A DNA stretch of 55,874 nt. Origin: CAVVFX01 sp963747535 (GTDB lineage: Bacteria; Acidobacteriota; Terriglobia; Bryobacterales; Bryobacteraceae). Position numbers and translations under genes: made by a program. The notes under the pieces were generated by a model. The model saw only the letters and a program-made list of their open reading frames with translations, did no database searches and had not been told where the DNA came from. The stretch's first letter is position 1; each line of letters begins with the position of its first letter. The stretch lies in contig CAVVFX010000005.1 of assembly GCA_963747535.1 (NCBI GenBank), positions 1-55,874 on the forward strand, read 5' to 3'. This document shows, one piece after another, positions 34,544-42,762 of this stretch.

Positions 34544-35371
34544 TTATTGTGATCCACTTTTCAGTTGCAGAATCTCATGCACCTTTTGAGCAGCCTCGTT
34601 GACCAGCAGGCCCATCTTGGGATGCGTCGGTTCCAGGTCGGACGAGATGCCATACGCGGCCAGTTCTTCGCTGGTGGTCGGCCCGATGGAAGCGATCATA
34701 GCCTTTCCCAATGCTGCCCGTACGGGCTCTTCCAATTGTTCTTCCGCGGCGATGCGGAACAGGTGAGCGACCTGGATCGAGGTGGTGAACAGCGCAACGT
34801 CGATCCGGCCTCCGGCCAGGCGGTGAACGGCCTCACGTAGCGGCGTCGTATCCTCGGGCAGGTCCCATTCGTATACCCGGACGGTCGAGACATCGAGTCC
34901 ACGCGCGCGCAATCCGGCCAGCAGTTCCGGGTTGGATTTGCCGTATTCCTGCACGGCAAGACGATGCTCGGAACGATTCTCGATGGCAGCCAGGACTTCG
35001 CGCCAGGTGTTGGGCTCGGGCACCAGCACTGCGACCGGGACCTGCCACTCGCGCATCACGGCTGCGGGCTTCGGACCTCGCGCCACGACGGTCAGCCGCC
35101 GCAGTGCATCGGCGAGTTGATCCGCGGGATAGCGCGTGGATAGGACGCGATCAAGATACCGCATCCCAACGCCGGTCAGCAGAATCATCATTTCGAATTC
35201 ACCGGCGAAGAGGCGTTCGGCAAACAGAAAAGCCTCCGCATTGGATTCGAGAGGCATCTCACGCATGGAGGGCGCAACGAAAGGGTCGCCCCCCTGTTTG
35301 CGAATGAGCGTTGCCATCTCTGTGGCGCGGCGGCTTTCGAGCGAAAGGACCCGGAGTCCGTCGAAGGGCAT
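34544..35371 (-). CDS. hemD: Uroporphyrinogen-III synthase family protein
   Basis: A 275-residue protein of the HemD fold, which cyclises hydroxymethylbilane with ring D inversion. It has two halves of alternating beta/alpha structure: FDGLRVLSLESRRATEMATL with FEMMILLTGVGMRYLDRVL, then LDVSTVRVYEWDLPEDTTPL, DVALFTTSIQVAHLFRIAAE and IASIGPTTSEELAAYGI. The motif IGPTTSEELAAYGI is the best family marker. ATG 35371 is chosen because the 42 open codons upstream are Pro-rich and unlike the fold. Other haem genes are absent nearby, so its place before sugar-hydrolase genes is odd; a diverged HemD-like paralogue is possible. Confidence 0.85.
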   Translation of the reverse strand: MPFDGLRVLSLESRRATEMATLIRKQGGDPFVAPSMREMPLESNAEAFLFAERLFAGEFEMMILLTGVGMRYLDRVLSTRYPADQLADALRRLTVVARGPKPAAVMREWQVPVAVLVPEPNTWREVLAAIENRSEHRLAVQEYGKSNPELLAGLRARGLDVSTVRVYEWDLPEDTTPLREAVHRLAGGRIDVALFTTSIQVAHLFRIAAEEQLEEPVRAALGKAMIASIGPTTSEELAAYGISSDLEPTHPKMGLLVNEAAQKVHEILQLKSGSQ

Positions 35372-35427
35372 CGCGGCTATTATCGCGCACAGTGGCGCGG
35401 GCGAGTGGCGTGTGCTGAAATGGAAAA

Positions 35428-35736
35428 GTGAAGTGGGCGGCACTGCAGGTTGTGGTCCTGGTCCTGGCGCTCGCGGTAAGCAACTGCGCGTGCGCAATGA
35501 CCTGCGCTATCCAGCCGTGCCACCACAACTCCGCGGTTCCTCCCTGTCATCAGCCGCATGGAGTCAAGACTTGCGATCACGTCCTGCCAGCGGCAGATCT
35601 GGCGGTCGCGGTGGCTCCCGCGCCCGATTTGATTCGAGAGCCGCTAATCGTTCGAGAGCCGACCGTTGACGTGCATCCCGATGGGTCCAGCACTTTCTCG
35701 CCCGGCTCATCTTTCATTCCCATTCTTCGCATTTAG
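35428..35736 (+). CDS. Small exported Cys/His-rich protein
   Basis: A 102-residue protein starting at GTG 35428 with a signal peptide (LQVVVLVLALAVSNCACA). Residues 19-52 contain six cysteines and five histidines in NCACAMTCAIQPCHHNSAVP, then PCHQPHGVKTCDH. That looks like a metal-binding or disulfide-rich segment. The C-terminal half is Pro/Asp-rich and disordered. No family is recognised. It lies 100 bases before a gene for a Met-rich outer-membrane protein in the same direction. Together they suggest copper or another soft metal, which is an inference from residue content only. A dispersed repeat separates the two genes. Confidence 0.6.
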   Translation: MKWAALQVVVLVLALAVSNCACAMTCAIQPCHHNSAVPPCHQPHGVKTCDHVLPAADLAVAVAPAPDLIREPLIVREPTVDVHPDGSSTFSPGSSFIPILRI

Positions 35737-35755
35737 AACTCCGCTCATTTCAACC

Positions 35756-35817
35756 GTGGGGCAGACCATCGTTTTCCGTGGTCCGGGGCACCCTTTGGGT
35801 CGGCGGCGGAGCAGCCG
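35756..35817 (+). repeat. Dispersed intergenic repeat, copy B
   Basis: A 62-base unit beginning GTGGGGCAGACCATCGTT. It matches copy A (31138-31200) in orientation, in the hairpin GACCA...TGGTC with a 10-base loop, in the CCGGGGCACCC block and in the AGCAGCCG end. It ends 20 bases before the Met-rich outer-membrane protein start. A more diverged relative may lie at 46944-46980. Confidence 0.6.
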
Positions 35818-35837
35818 TGTAATGAGGAGTGGATTTC

Positions 35838-37073
35838 ATGAAGAGAATATTGATTTTACTGCTATCCTGCAGCGCATTGCCGGCACAGGAGATGAATAAT
35901 AGCGCCATGTATCTGATGAACATGGCCTCCGGGACGAGTATGAATCCGACGTCGTGGGCCATGCCCATGGTGATGACGAACCTTGGTTCCTGGCAGGCGA
36001 TGTTCATGGGACAGGCCTTTGTCGTCGATACGCAGCAAACCGGGCCGAGGGGCCGCGACAAATTCTATTCAACGAACTGGGCCATGGGAAGGGCCATGCA
36101 CTCCCTGGGCGGTGGAACGTTAGCCATCGACCTGATGCTGAGCCTGGAGCCCGCCACCATCACCAATCGAAGCTACCCGGAGTTATTTCAGACCGGCGAG
36201 ACCGCGTACGGCCATACCCTGGTCGACGAGCAGCACCCGCACAATTTCATCATGGGCCTGGGCTTCGATTATGCGCATCCCTTGGGCGGCGCGATGTTGC
36301 AACTCTACTATGCGCCTGTTGGGGATCCGGCCTTGGGTCCGGTGGCTTTCCCGCATCGCGCGTCGGCATTCGACTTGCCGCAAGCGCCGCTTTCGCATCA
36401 CTGGCAGGACTCGACTCACATCGCCGATAACGTTGCAACCGTGGCGATCAAGCGCAAGTGGCTGCGCGTGGAGGCCAGCGGATTTTATGGCACGGAGCCG
36501 GGCGAAAATCGCTGGATCATCGACTGGGGGACCATGAATTCGTACTCGGGACGCGTGTCGATTCTACCGTCGGCGAACTGGCTTTTCCAGTTTTCGGCGG
36601 GGCGCCTCACCAAACCGGAGCGGCAGGAGGCGGGCGACATCGTGCGCATGACGGGTTCCCTCGAATACATCCGCCCGGTGCCCCATGGACAGTGGGCGAG
36701 CAGCCTGATCTGGGGCCGGAACCACGAGACTTTGTCGCAGCGAAATTTGAATTCGTATCTCGCCGAGAGTCTGTATCCGGTCACACGGCGCAATTTTCTC
36801 ACTGGACGAATTGAATTAGTGGACAAAGATGAGTTGTTCGCCGATCAGCCCGCGCTCCAAGAGCAATTGACGCAAACCGCGGGCAGCACCTTTCGCGTGC
36901 AGGCTTACACGCTGGGGTTCACGCATGATTTGGGTACGTTCCGGGATATCGAAACGGGGGTTGGAGCGAATGTCACCAATTATGTGATCCCGGCAGCGAT
37001 TCAGCCTTATTACGGCGAACATCCTGTTGCCGTGAACGTATTTCTGCGATTGCGTTTACACGCCGGCAAGTAA
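35838..37073 (+). CDS. Met-rich outer-membrane beta-barrel-like protein
   Basis: A 411-residue exported protein. ATG 35838 is chosen because AGGAG lies eight bases upstream. The signal peptide is RILILLLSCSALPAQ. Immediately after it, about ten methionines fall within 45 residues (NNSAMYLMNMASGTSMNPTS, then WAMPMVMTNLG). The body alternates short aromatic-rich beta strands (LQLYYAPVGDP, WLFQFSAGRL, QAYTLGFTHD) and ends LRLRLHAG, as in a porin-like barrel. A conserved-looking HPHNFIMGLGFDYAH sits mid-chain. Proteins of this kind are often found near copper-handling genes, and Met clusters bind Cu(I); function here is otherwise unknown. The Cys/His-rich protein precedes it. Confidence 0.75.
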   Translation: MKRILILLLSCSALPAQEMNNSAMYLMNMASGTSMNPTSWAMPMVMTNLGSWQAMFMGQAFVVDTQQTGPRGRDKFYSTNWAMGRAMHSLGGGTLAIDLMLSLEPATITNRSYPELFQTGETAYGHTLVDEQHPHNFIMGLGFDYAHPLGGAMLQLYYAPVGDPALGPVAFPHRASAFDLPQAPLSHHWQDSTHIADNVATVAIKRKWLRVEASGFYGTEPGENRWIIDWGTMNSYSGRVSILPSANWLFQFSAGRLTKPERQEAGDIVRMTGSLEYIRPVPHGQWASSLIWGRNHETLSQRNLNSYLAESLYPVTRRNFLTGRIELVDKDELFADQPALQEQLTQTAGSTFRVQAYTLGFTHDLGTFRDIETGVGANVTNYVIPAAIQPYYGEHPVAVNVFLRLRLHAGK

Positions 37074-37089
37074 GACACCATCTGCTCAG

Positions 37090-37392
37090 TCAGAATGTCG
37101 GTGCGCCGGAGTTGATATTGATTTGCTGCCGCTGATGGCGTTTCAGGTACCAGCAAGGTTCGTCGCCGAAGTGCGGGAACAGCGAGTTGACGCACTCCTG
37201 CTGTTCAGGCGGCTGGGCCATATATTCGGTGTCCTTGCTCTTTAGCCTTACGGCATACATTTCCCGCACGGTCACGCTGCCATAAGGCTCGCGATTGGGA
37301 ATGCGATAGCGGAGAGACAAAAAATCACCCAGATAGATCAATACGGCTACGAGGATCACGACGGGCAGAATGGTCTGCAGAAACCGCTTCAT
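37090..37392 (-). CDS. Small membrane-anchored hypothetical protein (100 aa)
   Basis: A 100-residue protein with one N-terminal membrane helix (FLQTILPVVILVAVLIYLGD, residues 4-23). An exported tail follows with two cysteines (EQQECVNSLF and EPCWYLKRHQ). No family is recognised. Its ATG overlaps the stop of the metallo-beta-lactamase gene (ATGA), so it is the third gene of a coupled operon with that enzyme and a chlorite-dismutase-family protein. The length and topology would suit a small accessory or assembly factor, but this is not shown. Confidence 0.72.
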   Translation of the reverse strand: MKRFLQTILPVVILVAVLIYLGDFLSLRYRIPNREPYGSVTVREMYAVRLKSKDTEYMAQPPEQQECVNSLFPHFGDEPCWYLKRHQRQQININSGAPTF

Positions 37393-38225
37393 TTCCCGGC
37401 CCTTTGCTCCTGTAACTTGGTTTCGAAGGCCCGCTGCCTCTCCGCGATGTACGCCCGGTATCCAGCCGGATCGATGAAGGGATTCGCGCCGCCCGGAGTG
37501 AGCTTCTTGTACTTCTCCTCCATACCGTAATAGCCGCCGTGTGCGCCGAGGAATACGTCGCAGGGCAACGATGTCCAGACGCGGAACGAGTGCGCGTAGT
37601 CGGAGGCAATTTGCGGATAGCGCGGGTTGTCCACCAGCTTGAATCCGGTGTTGACGTTGGGGCTGCCGACGATCACGACATCATAGCTCTTGCCGCCGTC
37701 CGGAACCTTCAGCGTCCAGGTGGTGCAGCCTTTGGTGTGACCGGCGGTGAGGTGCGCGGTGAGCTTCGTTCCACCGAGCGTGATGGTGTCGCCATCATGG
37801 AGCACCCGGTCAACTTTCGTGGGAGTCCAGCGGCTCGTGTACACGAAGTCGCCCTCGCCTCCTTTTTCCACGACCGGCACATCCGGCTCCATGACCATGT
37901 ACTTCGCTCCGGTGAGTTTCTTTACCAGGGCGCTCCCGGCGCAGTGATCGTCATGCGCGTGGCTGATCAGGAGGATTTTGATATCGGTGAATTTGAATCC
38001 CAGCTTTTCCACGGCCGCGCGAATGACCGGGACGGATTCCTCATAGCTGCTGTTGATGAGGATGTGGCCTTCGCCGGTGGTGATCAGGAATGACGCCAGT
38101 TCGCTGGTGCCGACGTAGTAAACATTGCCAATCACTTTATGCGGCGGGAAGGGCTTGTTCCACGCCGGATTGGTGTCGGCGCTCAACCACGCCGCGACCA
38201 ATAGTAAGGGAAGCAGTCGGATCAT
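37389..38225 (-). CDS. Subclass B3-type metallo-beta-lactamase fold hydrolase, exported
   Basis: A 278-residue protein with a signal peptide (RLLPLLLVAAWLSADTN). Zinc ligands are HAHDDH in ILLISHAHDDHCAGSALV, the third-site His in AGHTKGCTTWTL, and the distal His in FLGAHGGYYGMEEKY. The HTxGCTTW context and absence of the B1 cysteine place it with subclass B3 (L1/FEZ-like). Environmental B3 members may hydrolyse beta-lactams, but the sequence alone cannot prove it. It is flanked by four-base overlaps on both sides within a three-gene operon. Confidence 0.88.
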   Translation of the reverse strand: MIRLLPLLLVAAWLSADTNPAWNKPFPPHKVIGNVYYVGTSELASFLITTGEGHILINSSYEESVPVIRAAVEKLGFKFTDIKILLISHAHDDHCAGSALVKKLTGAKYMVMEPDVPVVEKGGEGDFVYTSRWTPTKVDRVLHDGDTITLGGTKLTAHLTAGHTKGCTTWTLKVPDGGKSYDVVIVGSPNVNTGFKLVDNPRYPQIASDYAHSFRVWTSLPCDVFLGAHGGYYGMEEKYKKLTPGGANPFIDPAGYRAYIAERQRAFETKLQEQRAGK

Positions 38226-38941
38226 CTTTGGACGCTCGCTTTCTGCCAGATCGCTTTGCCGACGAAAAAAGGTCCCATCTGTTGTATGTAGCGCGACGTC
38301 TGGCGCGTCTTGCGCATGGCTTGCACACAGGCGGAGAGTGGATAGAGTTCGTGGCCGATCAGTCCGATGACGAAATCGTTGTCGTTCTTATCCAGCCCGA
38401 AGCAGGCGAGCCGGATGTCGTGCGCATAACCGGCTTCACCGAACCCGTGCCCGATTTTGCCGTGCTCGCGAAGGATGGGCGTCTGTTCTTCGGCAGCGAG
38501 GGCTGAGAATTCGCCTTTGCGGCGCAGGGGGTACCAGACGGCCCATTGCGAGTCCGGATCGGTCGCGTTGCGGCGCGGCTTATTGAAGAGCCAGTCTTCG
38601 AGATCGGGTTCGTGGCCGAGCGCGTAGGTGCGGCCGAGCATCGAGTACTCGAGCTTGGGAGTCAGCTCAGCGAACGCCTCGCGGGCGAGGAGGTGCCGGA
38701 CGGTTGAGACGAAGTAGTCTGGATCGTCGCTCCAGGTGACGAGCGCCACGCCGCGGGGATCATTTACATCGGCATAGAGTACGCCTTCTAGGCCTGATTC
38801 CTCCAGTTCGGCGATCAGTACATTCGCGTCCAGCACTCCGCCGAATGCCAGCAGTTGCATGAAGAGACGCCGGTCGGAAACCTGGGGCTGCCCCTGGCGC
38901 GGTCCGCCTTTTTCACGAAGATCGAGTTCTTCCATAAACAT
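38222..38941 (-). CDS. Chlorite dismutase/HemQ-family haem protein
   Basis: A 239-residue protein. The C-terminal half carries the family signature: WAVWYPLRRKGEFSALAAEE, ILREHGKIGHGFGEAGYAHD and RLACFGLDKNDNDFVIGLIG, then MRKTRQTSRYIQQMGPFFVG. HemQ uses this fold for coproheme decarboxylation, chlorite dismutases for chlorite. Here the usual acidic pair in the final barrel is replaced by IGHELYPL, so neither role can be assumed. The start is ATG 38941 or 38935, with no clear ribosome binding site. It is the first gene of a coupled operon with a B3-type hydrolase and a 100-residue membrane protein. A metallophosphoesterase is divergent, 53 bases away. Confidence 0.82.
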   Translation of the reverse strand: MFMEELDLREKGGPRQGQPQVSDRRLFMQLLAFGGVLDANVLIAELEESGLEGVLYADVNDPRGVALVTWSDDPDYFVSTVRHLLAREAFAELTPKLEYSMLGRTYALGHEPDLEDWLFNKPRRNATDPDSQWAVWYPLRRKGEFSALAAEEQTPILREHGKIGHGFGEAGYAHDIRLACFGLDKNDNDFVIGLIGHELYPLSACVQAMRKTRQTSRYIQQMGPFFVGKAIWQKASVQR

Positions 38942-38994
38942 TAGTTTAGTGTGTGACGGGATCTGGCTGCGTACTTTTGCTAGTGTAAGGGGAA

Positions 38995-39813
38995 GTGCTT
39001 GAGAGACTTGGGGTGATTGCGGATGTACATGGGAACGCCCTGGCGCTGCAAGCCGTGCTGCGGGATGCGCGGCTGCGAGGCATCGAGCAGTTTGTCGACT
39101 TGGGCGATATCCTGTACGGGCCGCTACAGCCGCTCAAGACATACCTGATCTTTCGGGATGTGCCCATTGTTGCGGGCGTCGCGGGAAATCAGGATCGCAA
39201 GATTTTTCAGGCCACGCCCAGGGAACTCATGGCCAATCGAAACCTCAAGTTCGCGTTTTGCGATCTGGGCGCGAAGCCGGTGGAATGGCTACGAACGCTT
39301 CCGGCGACGGCTACGCTTGACGGCGAGATCTTTCTATGTCATGGCACGCCGTCGAGCGACACTACTTATCTGCTGGAAGATGTGAGCTCCGGGTTGCCGG
39401 TAGTTCGTCCGGAGCGGCAGATTGAGGAGTTGCTCGGCGGAGTTCGCGAGAACGTAATTTTGTGCGGCCACAGTCATGTTCCACGTGTGGTTCGCCTCTC
39501 GAATGGACAGATCATCGTGAACCCCGGCAGCGTAGGACTTCCCGCCTATGAAGACGACCTGCCAGTGAAGCATTGCATGGAAACCTATGCGCCGCATGCT
39601 TCGTATGCGGTCCTCGAAAAGGGCCCCCTGCGCCAAAGGCTCGAGCGGGAAACGCCGGGCCGCGGCGGTTGGCGCGTGTCGCTGCACCGCGTGATCTACG
39701 ATTGGAATGGAGCCGCGCGGCAGGCACGGCGCCGGCAAGCGGAGGATTGGGCACGGGGGCTGGAGTCCGGCCGAATGGCACTCCCCTTGCGGGAACATAC
39801 GTGCGTTCCGTAA
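38995..39813 (+). CDS. Calcineurin-like metallophosphoesterase (YfcE/diadenosine-like)
   Basis: A 272-residue cytosolic phosphoesterase. Di-metal motifs are VIADVHGNALAL, VDLGDILYGP, VAGNQDRKIF, FLCHGTPSS and ILCGHSHVPRV, followed by IIVNPGSVGLPAY. The spacing resembles the group of small phosphodiesterases represented by YfcE and MJ0936. The substrate is not evident. Start GTG 38995 follows AAGGGGAA by a few bases. The C-terminal 60 residues are Arg-rich and helical, beyond the usual fold. It is followed 15 bases later by a zinc-ribbon membrane protein gene, probably in the same transcript. Confidence 0.88.
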   Translation: MLERLGVIADVHGNALALQAVLRDARLRGIEQFVDLGDILYGPLQPLKTYLIFRDVPIVAGVAGNQDRKIFQATPRELMANRNLKFAFCDLGAKPVEWLRTLPATATLDGEIFLCHGTPSSDTTYLLEDVSSGLPVVRPERQIEELLGGVRENVILCGHSHVPRVVRLSNGQIIVNPGSVGLPAYEDDLPVKHCMETYAPHASYAVLEKGPLRQRLERETPGRGGWRVSLHRVIYDWNGAARQARRRQAEDWARGLESGRMALPLREHTCVP

Positions 39814-39828
39814 CGTAGTGAATGTTAG

Positions 39829-40284
39829 ATGCCATTTTGTAGCCATTGCGGCCATGAGGTCCACCAGCACGACGTGTTCTGCGCGAAGTGCGGTTCGCGA
39901 CAACCCGTGCAGGCGATCCCGCCGATGCATAACGATGTCCTGGCCGGAATTTCACCCCGCACGGCGTCTATCCTTTGCTACATCCCGACGCTGGGTTGGA
40001 TCGCCGCCGTGATCGTACTGGCGACGCACCGGTTCCGCAACGATCGGACCGTCCGTTTCCATGCCTTTCAGGGTCTGTATCTGTTTGCGGCGTGGCTGTT
40101 TGTGCAGTGGGCGCTAAAGCCCATGTTCAACGATATCTCCGATTCCTTTGTGCATCTCCACCGGCTCCTCGAAGGGGTCATTATCGGGTTGTGGATTTTC
40201 ATGATGATCAAGGCCGCACACGAGGAGGCTTACTCGCTGCCGGTGATCGGCGAACTGGCTCAGAAGTCGGCGGCGGAACGCTAG
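39829..40284 (+). CDS. Zinc-ribbon plus DUF4870-like membrane protein
   Basis: A 151-residue protein. Residues 1-26 form a zinc ribbon: two CxxC pairs in FCSHCGHEV and FCAKCGSRQP. Residues about 40-135 contain three membrane segments (ASILCYIPTLGWIAAVIVLA, FQGLYLFAAWLFVQW, GVIIGLWIFMMIKA) with HRFRNDRTVRFHAFQ between them, typical of DUF4870. Function is unknown. It ends AQKSAAER. Confidence 0.85.
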   Translation: MPFCSHCGHEVHQHDVFCAKCGSRQPVQAIPPMHNDVLAGISPRTASILCYIPTLGWIAAVIVLATHRFRNDRTVRFHAFQGLYLFAAWLFVQWALKPMFNDISDSFVHLHRLLEGVIIGLWIFMMIKAAHEEAYSLPVIGELAQKSAAER

Positions 40285-40809
40285 CCCTCTTTTTCTCCCT
40301 GCCGACAGACACGGCGACGATCGCGATTATCACATTTTTGGCGTGAAACAAGACCCCATCTGGCTGGCGGTCGATAGCATCGCGTGGTACGCCGCTCGAA
40401 TGAAGGTGAGGGGTCGTCCTTACCATCCTCTTAATCCTAGCCTTTGCAGCATACGGACAGCTTGGGCCGAGCGTCTGTTCCCGCGCTCCTCCAAGACCTA
40501 ATCGACTTCTTCCAATCCCGCAAGAGGCCGCGAATCGGTTGGTGCTCCCTCGATGCTGGCATTACCGTGAGCGAGGGCGGTGAGAATTTCTCGTCGGTGC
40601 AACGGAACAGCCCGGGCACCGAGTATCAGGCGACGGAGGAGTTGTTCAGTTGCACGCAGCAGAATCCGCTTTCCCCGCTTTTGTAGACCGGCTACAGGAT
40701 TCCATGTAGCAGAAACCATTAGCTCATGTTTTGTGGCCCGAGCGTTGGGAGAACTGGAGATTGCAGGCCCGCATTTAAAGTAAATTGCCGATCGGCTCGA
40801 CGCGGAACC
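40285..40809. other. Intergenic region, possible gene remnants
   Basis: No confident gene lies in these 525 bases. On the plus strand a 52-codon frame from GTG 40342 reads VKQDPIWLAVDSIAWYAARM and ends at about 40500 with no ribosome binding site. On the minus strand a frame at 40498-40719 has a protein-like central part (LTALAHGNASIEGAP). Either could be the remnant of a lost gene. The composition begins to turn more AT-rich towards 40800. Confidence 0.35.
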
Positions 40810-41457
40810 TCACCCTAAGCGGCCGTCACGAGGTGGACAACCTCCTCTACTTCTTAGTCTTTGGGCAGCAATGCCACTGATTAGAAAGACACCCACAAGA
40901 GACATCGTTGTCGGTTCTGGGCTTGTGACAGGAGTCGGGGTAGAAGAGGTGGTGACGATATCGACGGCGAAATTGCTGGTCCGAGGATTGCCGAATATGT
41001 CTGTGAAACTGCCTCCTCCAGTGAAGCCAGCACCCAAAGTCGCTCCATTCGGCTGGTTTGGCGACACCATCAGCGCCAAAGTGTACGTCCCAGGCTGGGC
41101 TCCAATCTCTGTTAATGTAGCATCCAAACAAAAGCCGCTCACGGAATCGATATTTCCGGGCGGACACGAACCATCGTCGTTGAAGTCATACAGCGTTGCA
41201 GAAGGACCGGTCCCTTGGAATAATGCCACGGCAGGATCGAATCCTCCCTCGGGAATCACAGTGCCACTCGCGTTTGTGCCACCAGCGTATCCCCACGTCT
41301 GAATGTCAATCTCGGAGATGCCGGTCAGAGTGAACGTCGTCATATAGACATCATCCGCGGTTACGAGACTCCCAGTGATAGAGACAGTAGCCGCCTCTGT
41401 TGGGGCCGCCCAAAATACTAATGGAAGTACTTTTACCAAAAACCTAAGTGTCTTCAT
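40810..41457 (-). CDS. PEP-CTERM protein, DVUA0089-like
   Basis: A 215-residue exported protein. The signal peptide is LRFLVKVLPLVFWAAPTEAA. The body is rich in Thr, Gly and Asp, with VYMTTFTLTGISEIDIQTWG and GGFDPAVALFQGTG, features of the DVUA0089 family. The C terminus carries the sorting signal SPEPTTMSLVGVFLISGIAA followed by QRLRSRG: a Pro-Glu-Pro motif, membrane helix and basic cluster recognised by exosortase. About ten residues follow the basic cluster, slightly longer than usual. No exosortase gene lies in the window. It is last in a run of three minus-strand genes in an AT-rich segment. Confidence 0.82.
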   Translation of the reverse strand: MKTLRFLVKVLPLVFWAAPTEAATVSITGSLVTADDVYMTTFTLTGISEIDIQTWGYAGGTNASGTVIPEGGFDPAVALFQGTGPSATLYDFNDDGSCPPGNIDSVSGFCLDATLTEIGAQPGTYTLALMVSPNQPNGATLGAGFTGGGSFTDIFGNPRTSNFAVDIVTTSSTPTPVTSPEPTTMSLVGVFLISGIAAQRLRSRGGCPPRDGRLG

Positions 41458-41469
41458 AAAGCTTCTTAG

Positions 41470-42756
41470 TCAGCGATCCGCAGTTACAACTTTCGTCGGA
41501 GAAAAGCCTTGGGGTAATATGAACGCCAAACTCTCTCCCTGCATAAGGTCAACAACATACATGTTCAGTCCCGACGTGTAGTACATTAAGGTGCTGTCCG
41601 AAGAAAATCCCACAAACCGACCAGATTCTCCAGGTGCTGGGCTAAGCTGTATTGTACGGAGTTGGCTGCCAGATGTAGCGTCGTACAACGCAATAGTCCC
41701 GGTTTTAAACCGCTGCTGACTAGAAACTCCAGCGCTCGCCGCTGATCCCCGCCATTGATACTCCTCAACGACAGCAATTTGGCCGTTTGGGGTCAGATGT
41801 ACCGTTGGAGTTCCAGGAATAAGTTCATAGGCAGCCTCTCTGTATGGAGTGACGACGCTACTGACGACTTTCCCTTTTGCCGCGTCGTAGACTACCAGGC
41901 CGCCGCCTGCCGCTGACTGGTTACTCATGGCATCCCAAGCCACGATAAATAACATTTTGCCGGCTGCTGAGTCGGCGAACACAACGTCAAGGTAACTAGT
42001 ACCAGTCGCGCCGGTGCGCTGCAAGCTCTGAAACTGTCGCCTCAAGGAATCGGTCAATAACTCGTGGCCGTGGATTGATGAGACAGCGCCGTTGGCAGCT
42101 ACTATCACTCTGTCGCCATCGATGACTTTTCCAGAGCCATCAGCGTAAGCATCATCCGATAGAATTGGACCGGAGACCACCCCATCAGCATTTGTGCTCC
42201 CAGGTTGTACTTTAAACGCAAGCGATTCTGGATTCTCCGTCGATAGAACATATTGGAGGCCTTTTCCCGACGCGCCAGATTCGCCGTGCGGCCTGCGATA
42301 GCTTACCACCAATTCATGAGCCGTGCTATCGTGTCAAACCCGCGGCGTATGACCGATCGAAGCTGGAATATCAACGCTGCTCAGGATTTTTAAACCTGGC
42401 AACTGCAACGCTACGACCTTGTCTTTGCTCTGCCCAAGCAAATCCACGCGGCGTTCCTTCGACATCACTACATACACCACTGACCGCTGTGGCTCAGCCG
42501 CGAGGGCCTTGACAAGACAGCCGTCTGTTCCCCCGTCCCCAGGTGGCGCACCAGGAACACCGGTTGGCTGTGTATGCGTGCCGGATCGTAAATCAATTCG
42601 CACATATTGACCAGCGCAGTCGAAGACATACGCAAAGTTCTCGCCGTTGAGCCTGGCAATTGGGGTTGGCGACACCTGACCATCGAGCATCTGATCTGCT
42701 ACTGTGCCCGTCAGGAGAATCACGACAACAAAAACGATCCCATCGTACCTCGTCAT
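41470..42756 (-). pseudogene. Beta-propeller-like exported protein split by an in-frame TGA
   Basis: One reading frame runs from ATG 42756 to a stop at 41470, interrupted only by TGA at 42336-42334. Before the stop the product has a signal peptide (GIVFVVVILLTGTVA) and a repeat-like section ending IPASIGHTPRV. After it the frame continues HDSTAHELVVSYRRPHGESG without loss of register. Blade-like strands follow (GGGLVVYDAAKGKVVSSVVT, GTIALYDATSGSQLRTIQLS, DSTLMYYTSGLNMYVVDLMQ), as in a WD40/YVTN-type propeller. A TGG-to-TGA change would explain the stop. A sequencing error or real readthrough are alternatives. It lies six bases after the 42763 gene. Function unknown. Confidence 0.7.
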
Positions 42757-42762
42757 ATCATT

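Noticed and set aside
35372..35497. N-terminal extension of the hemD-like gene
   Set aside because: Forty-two Pro-rich codons upstream do not match the fold and overlap the divergent gene's start at 35428.
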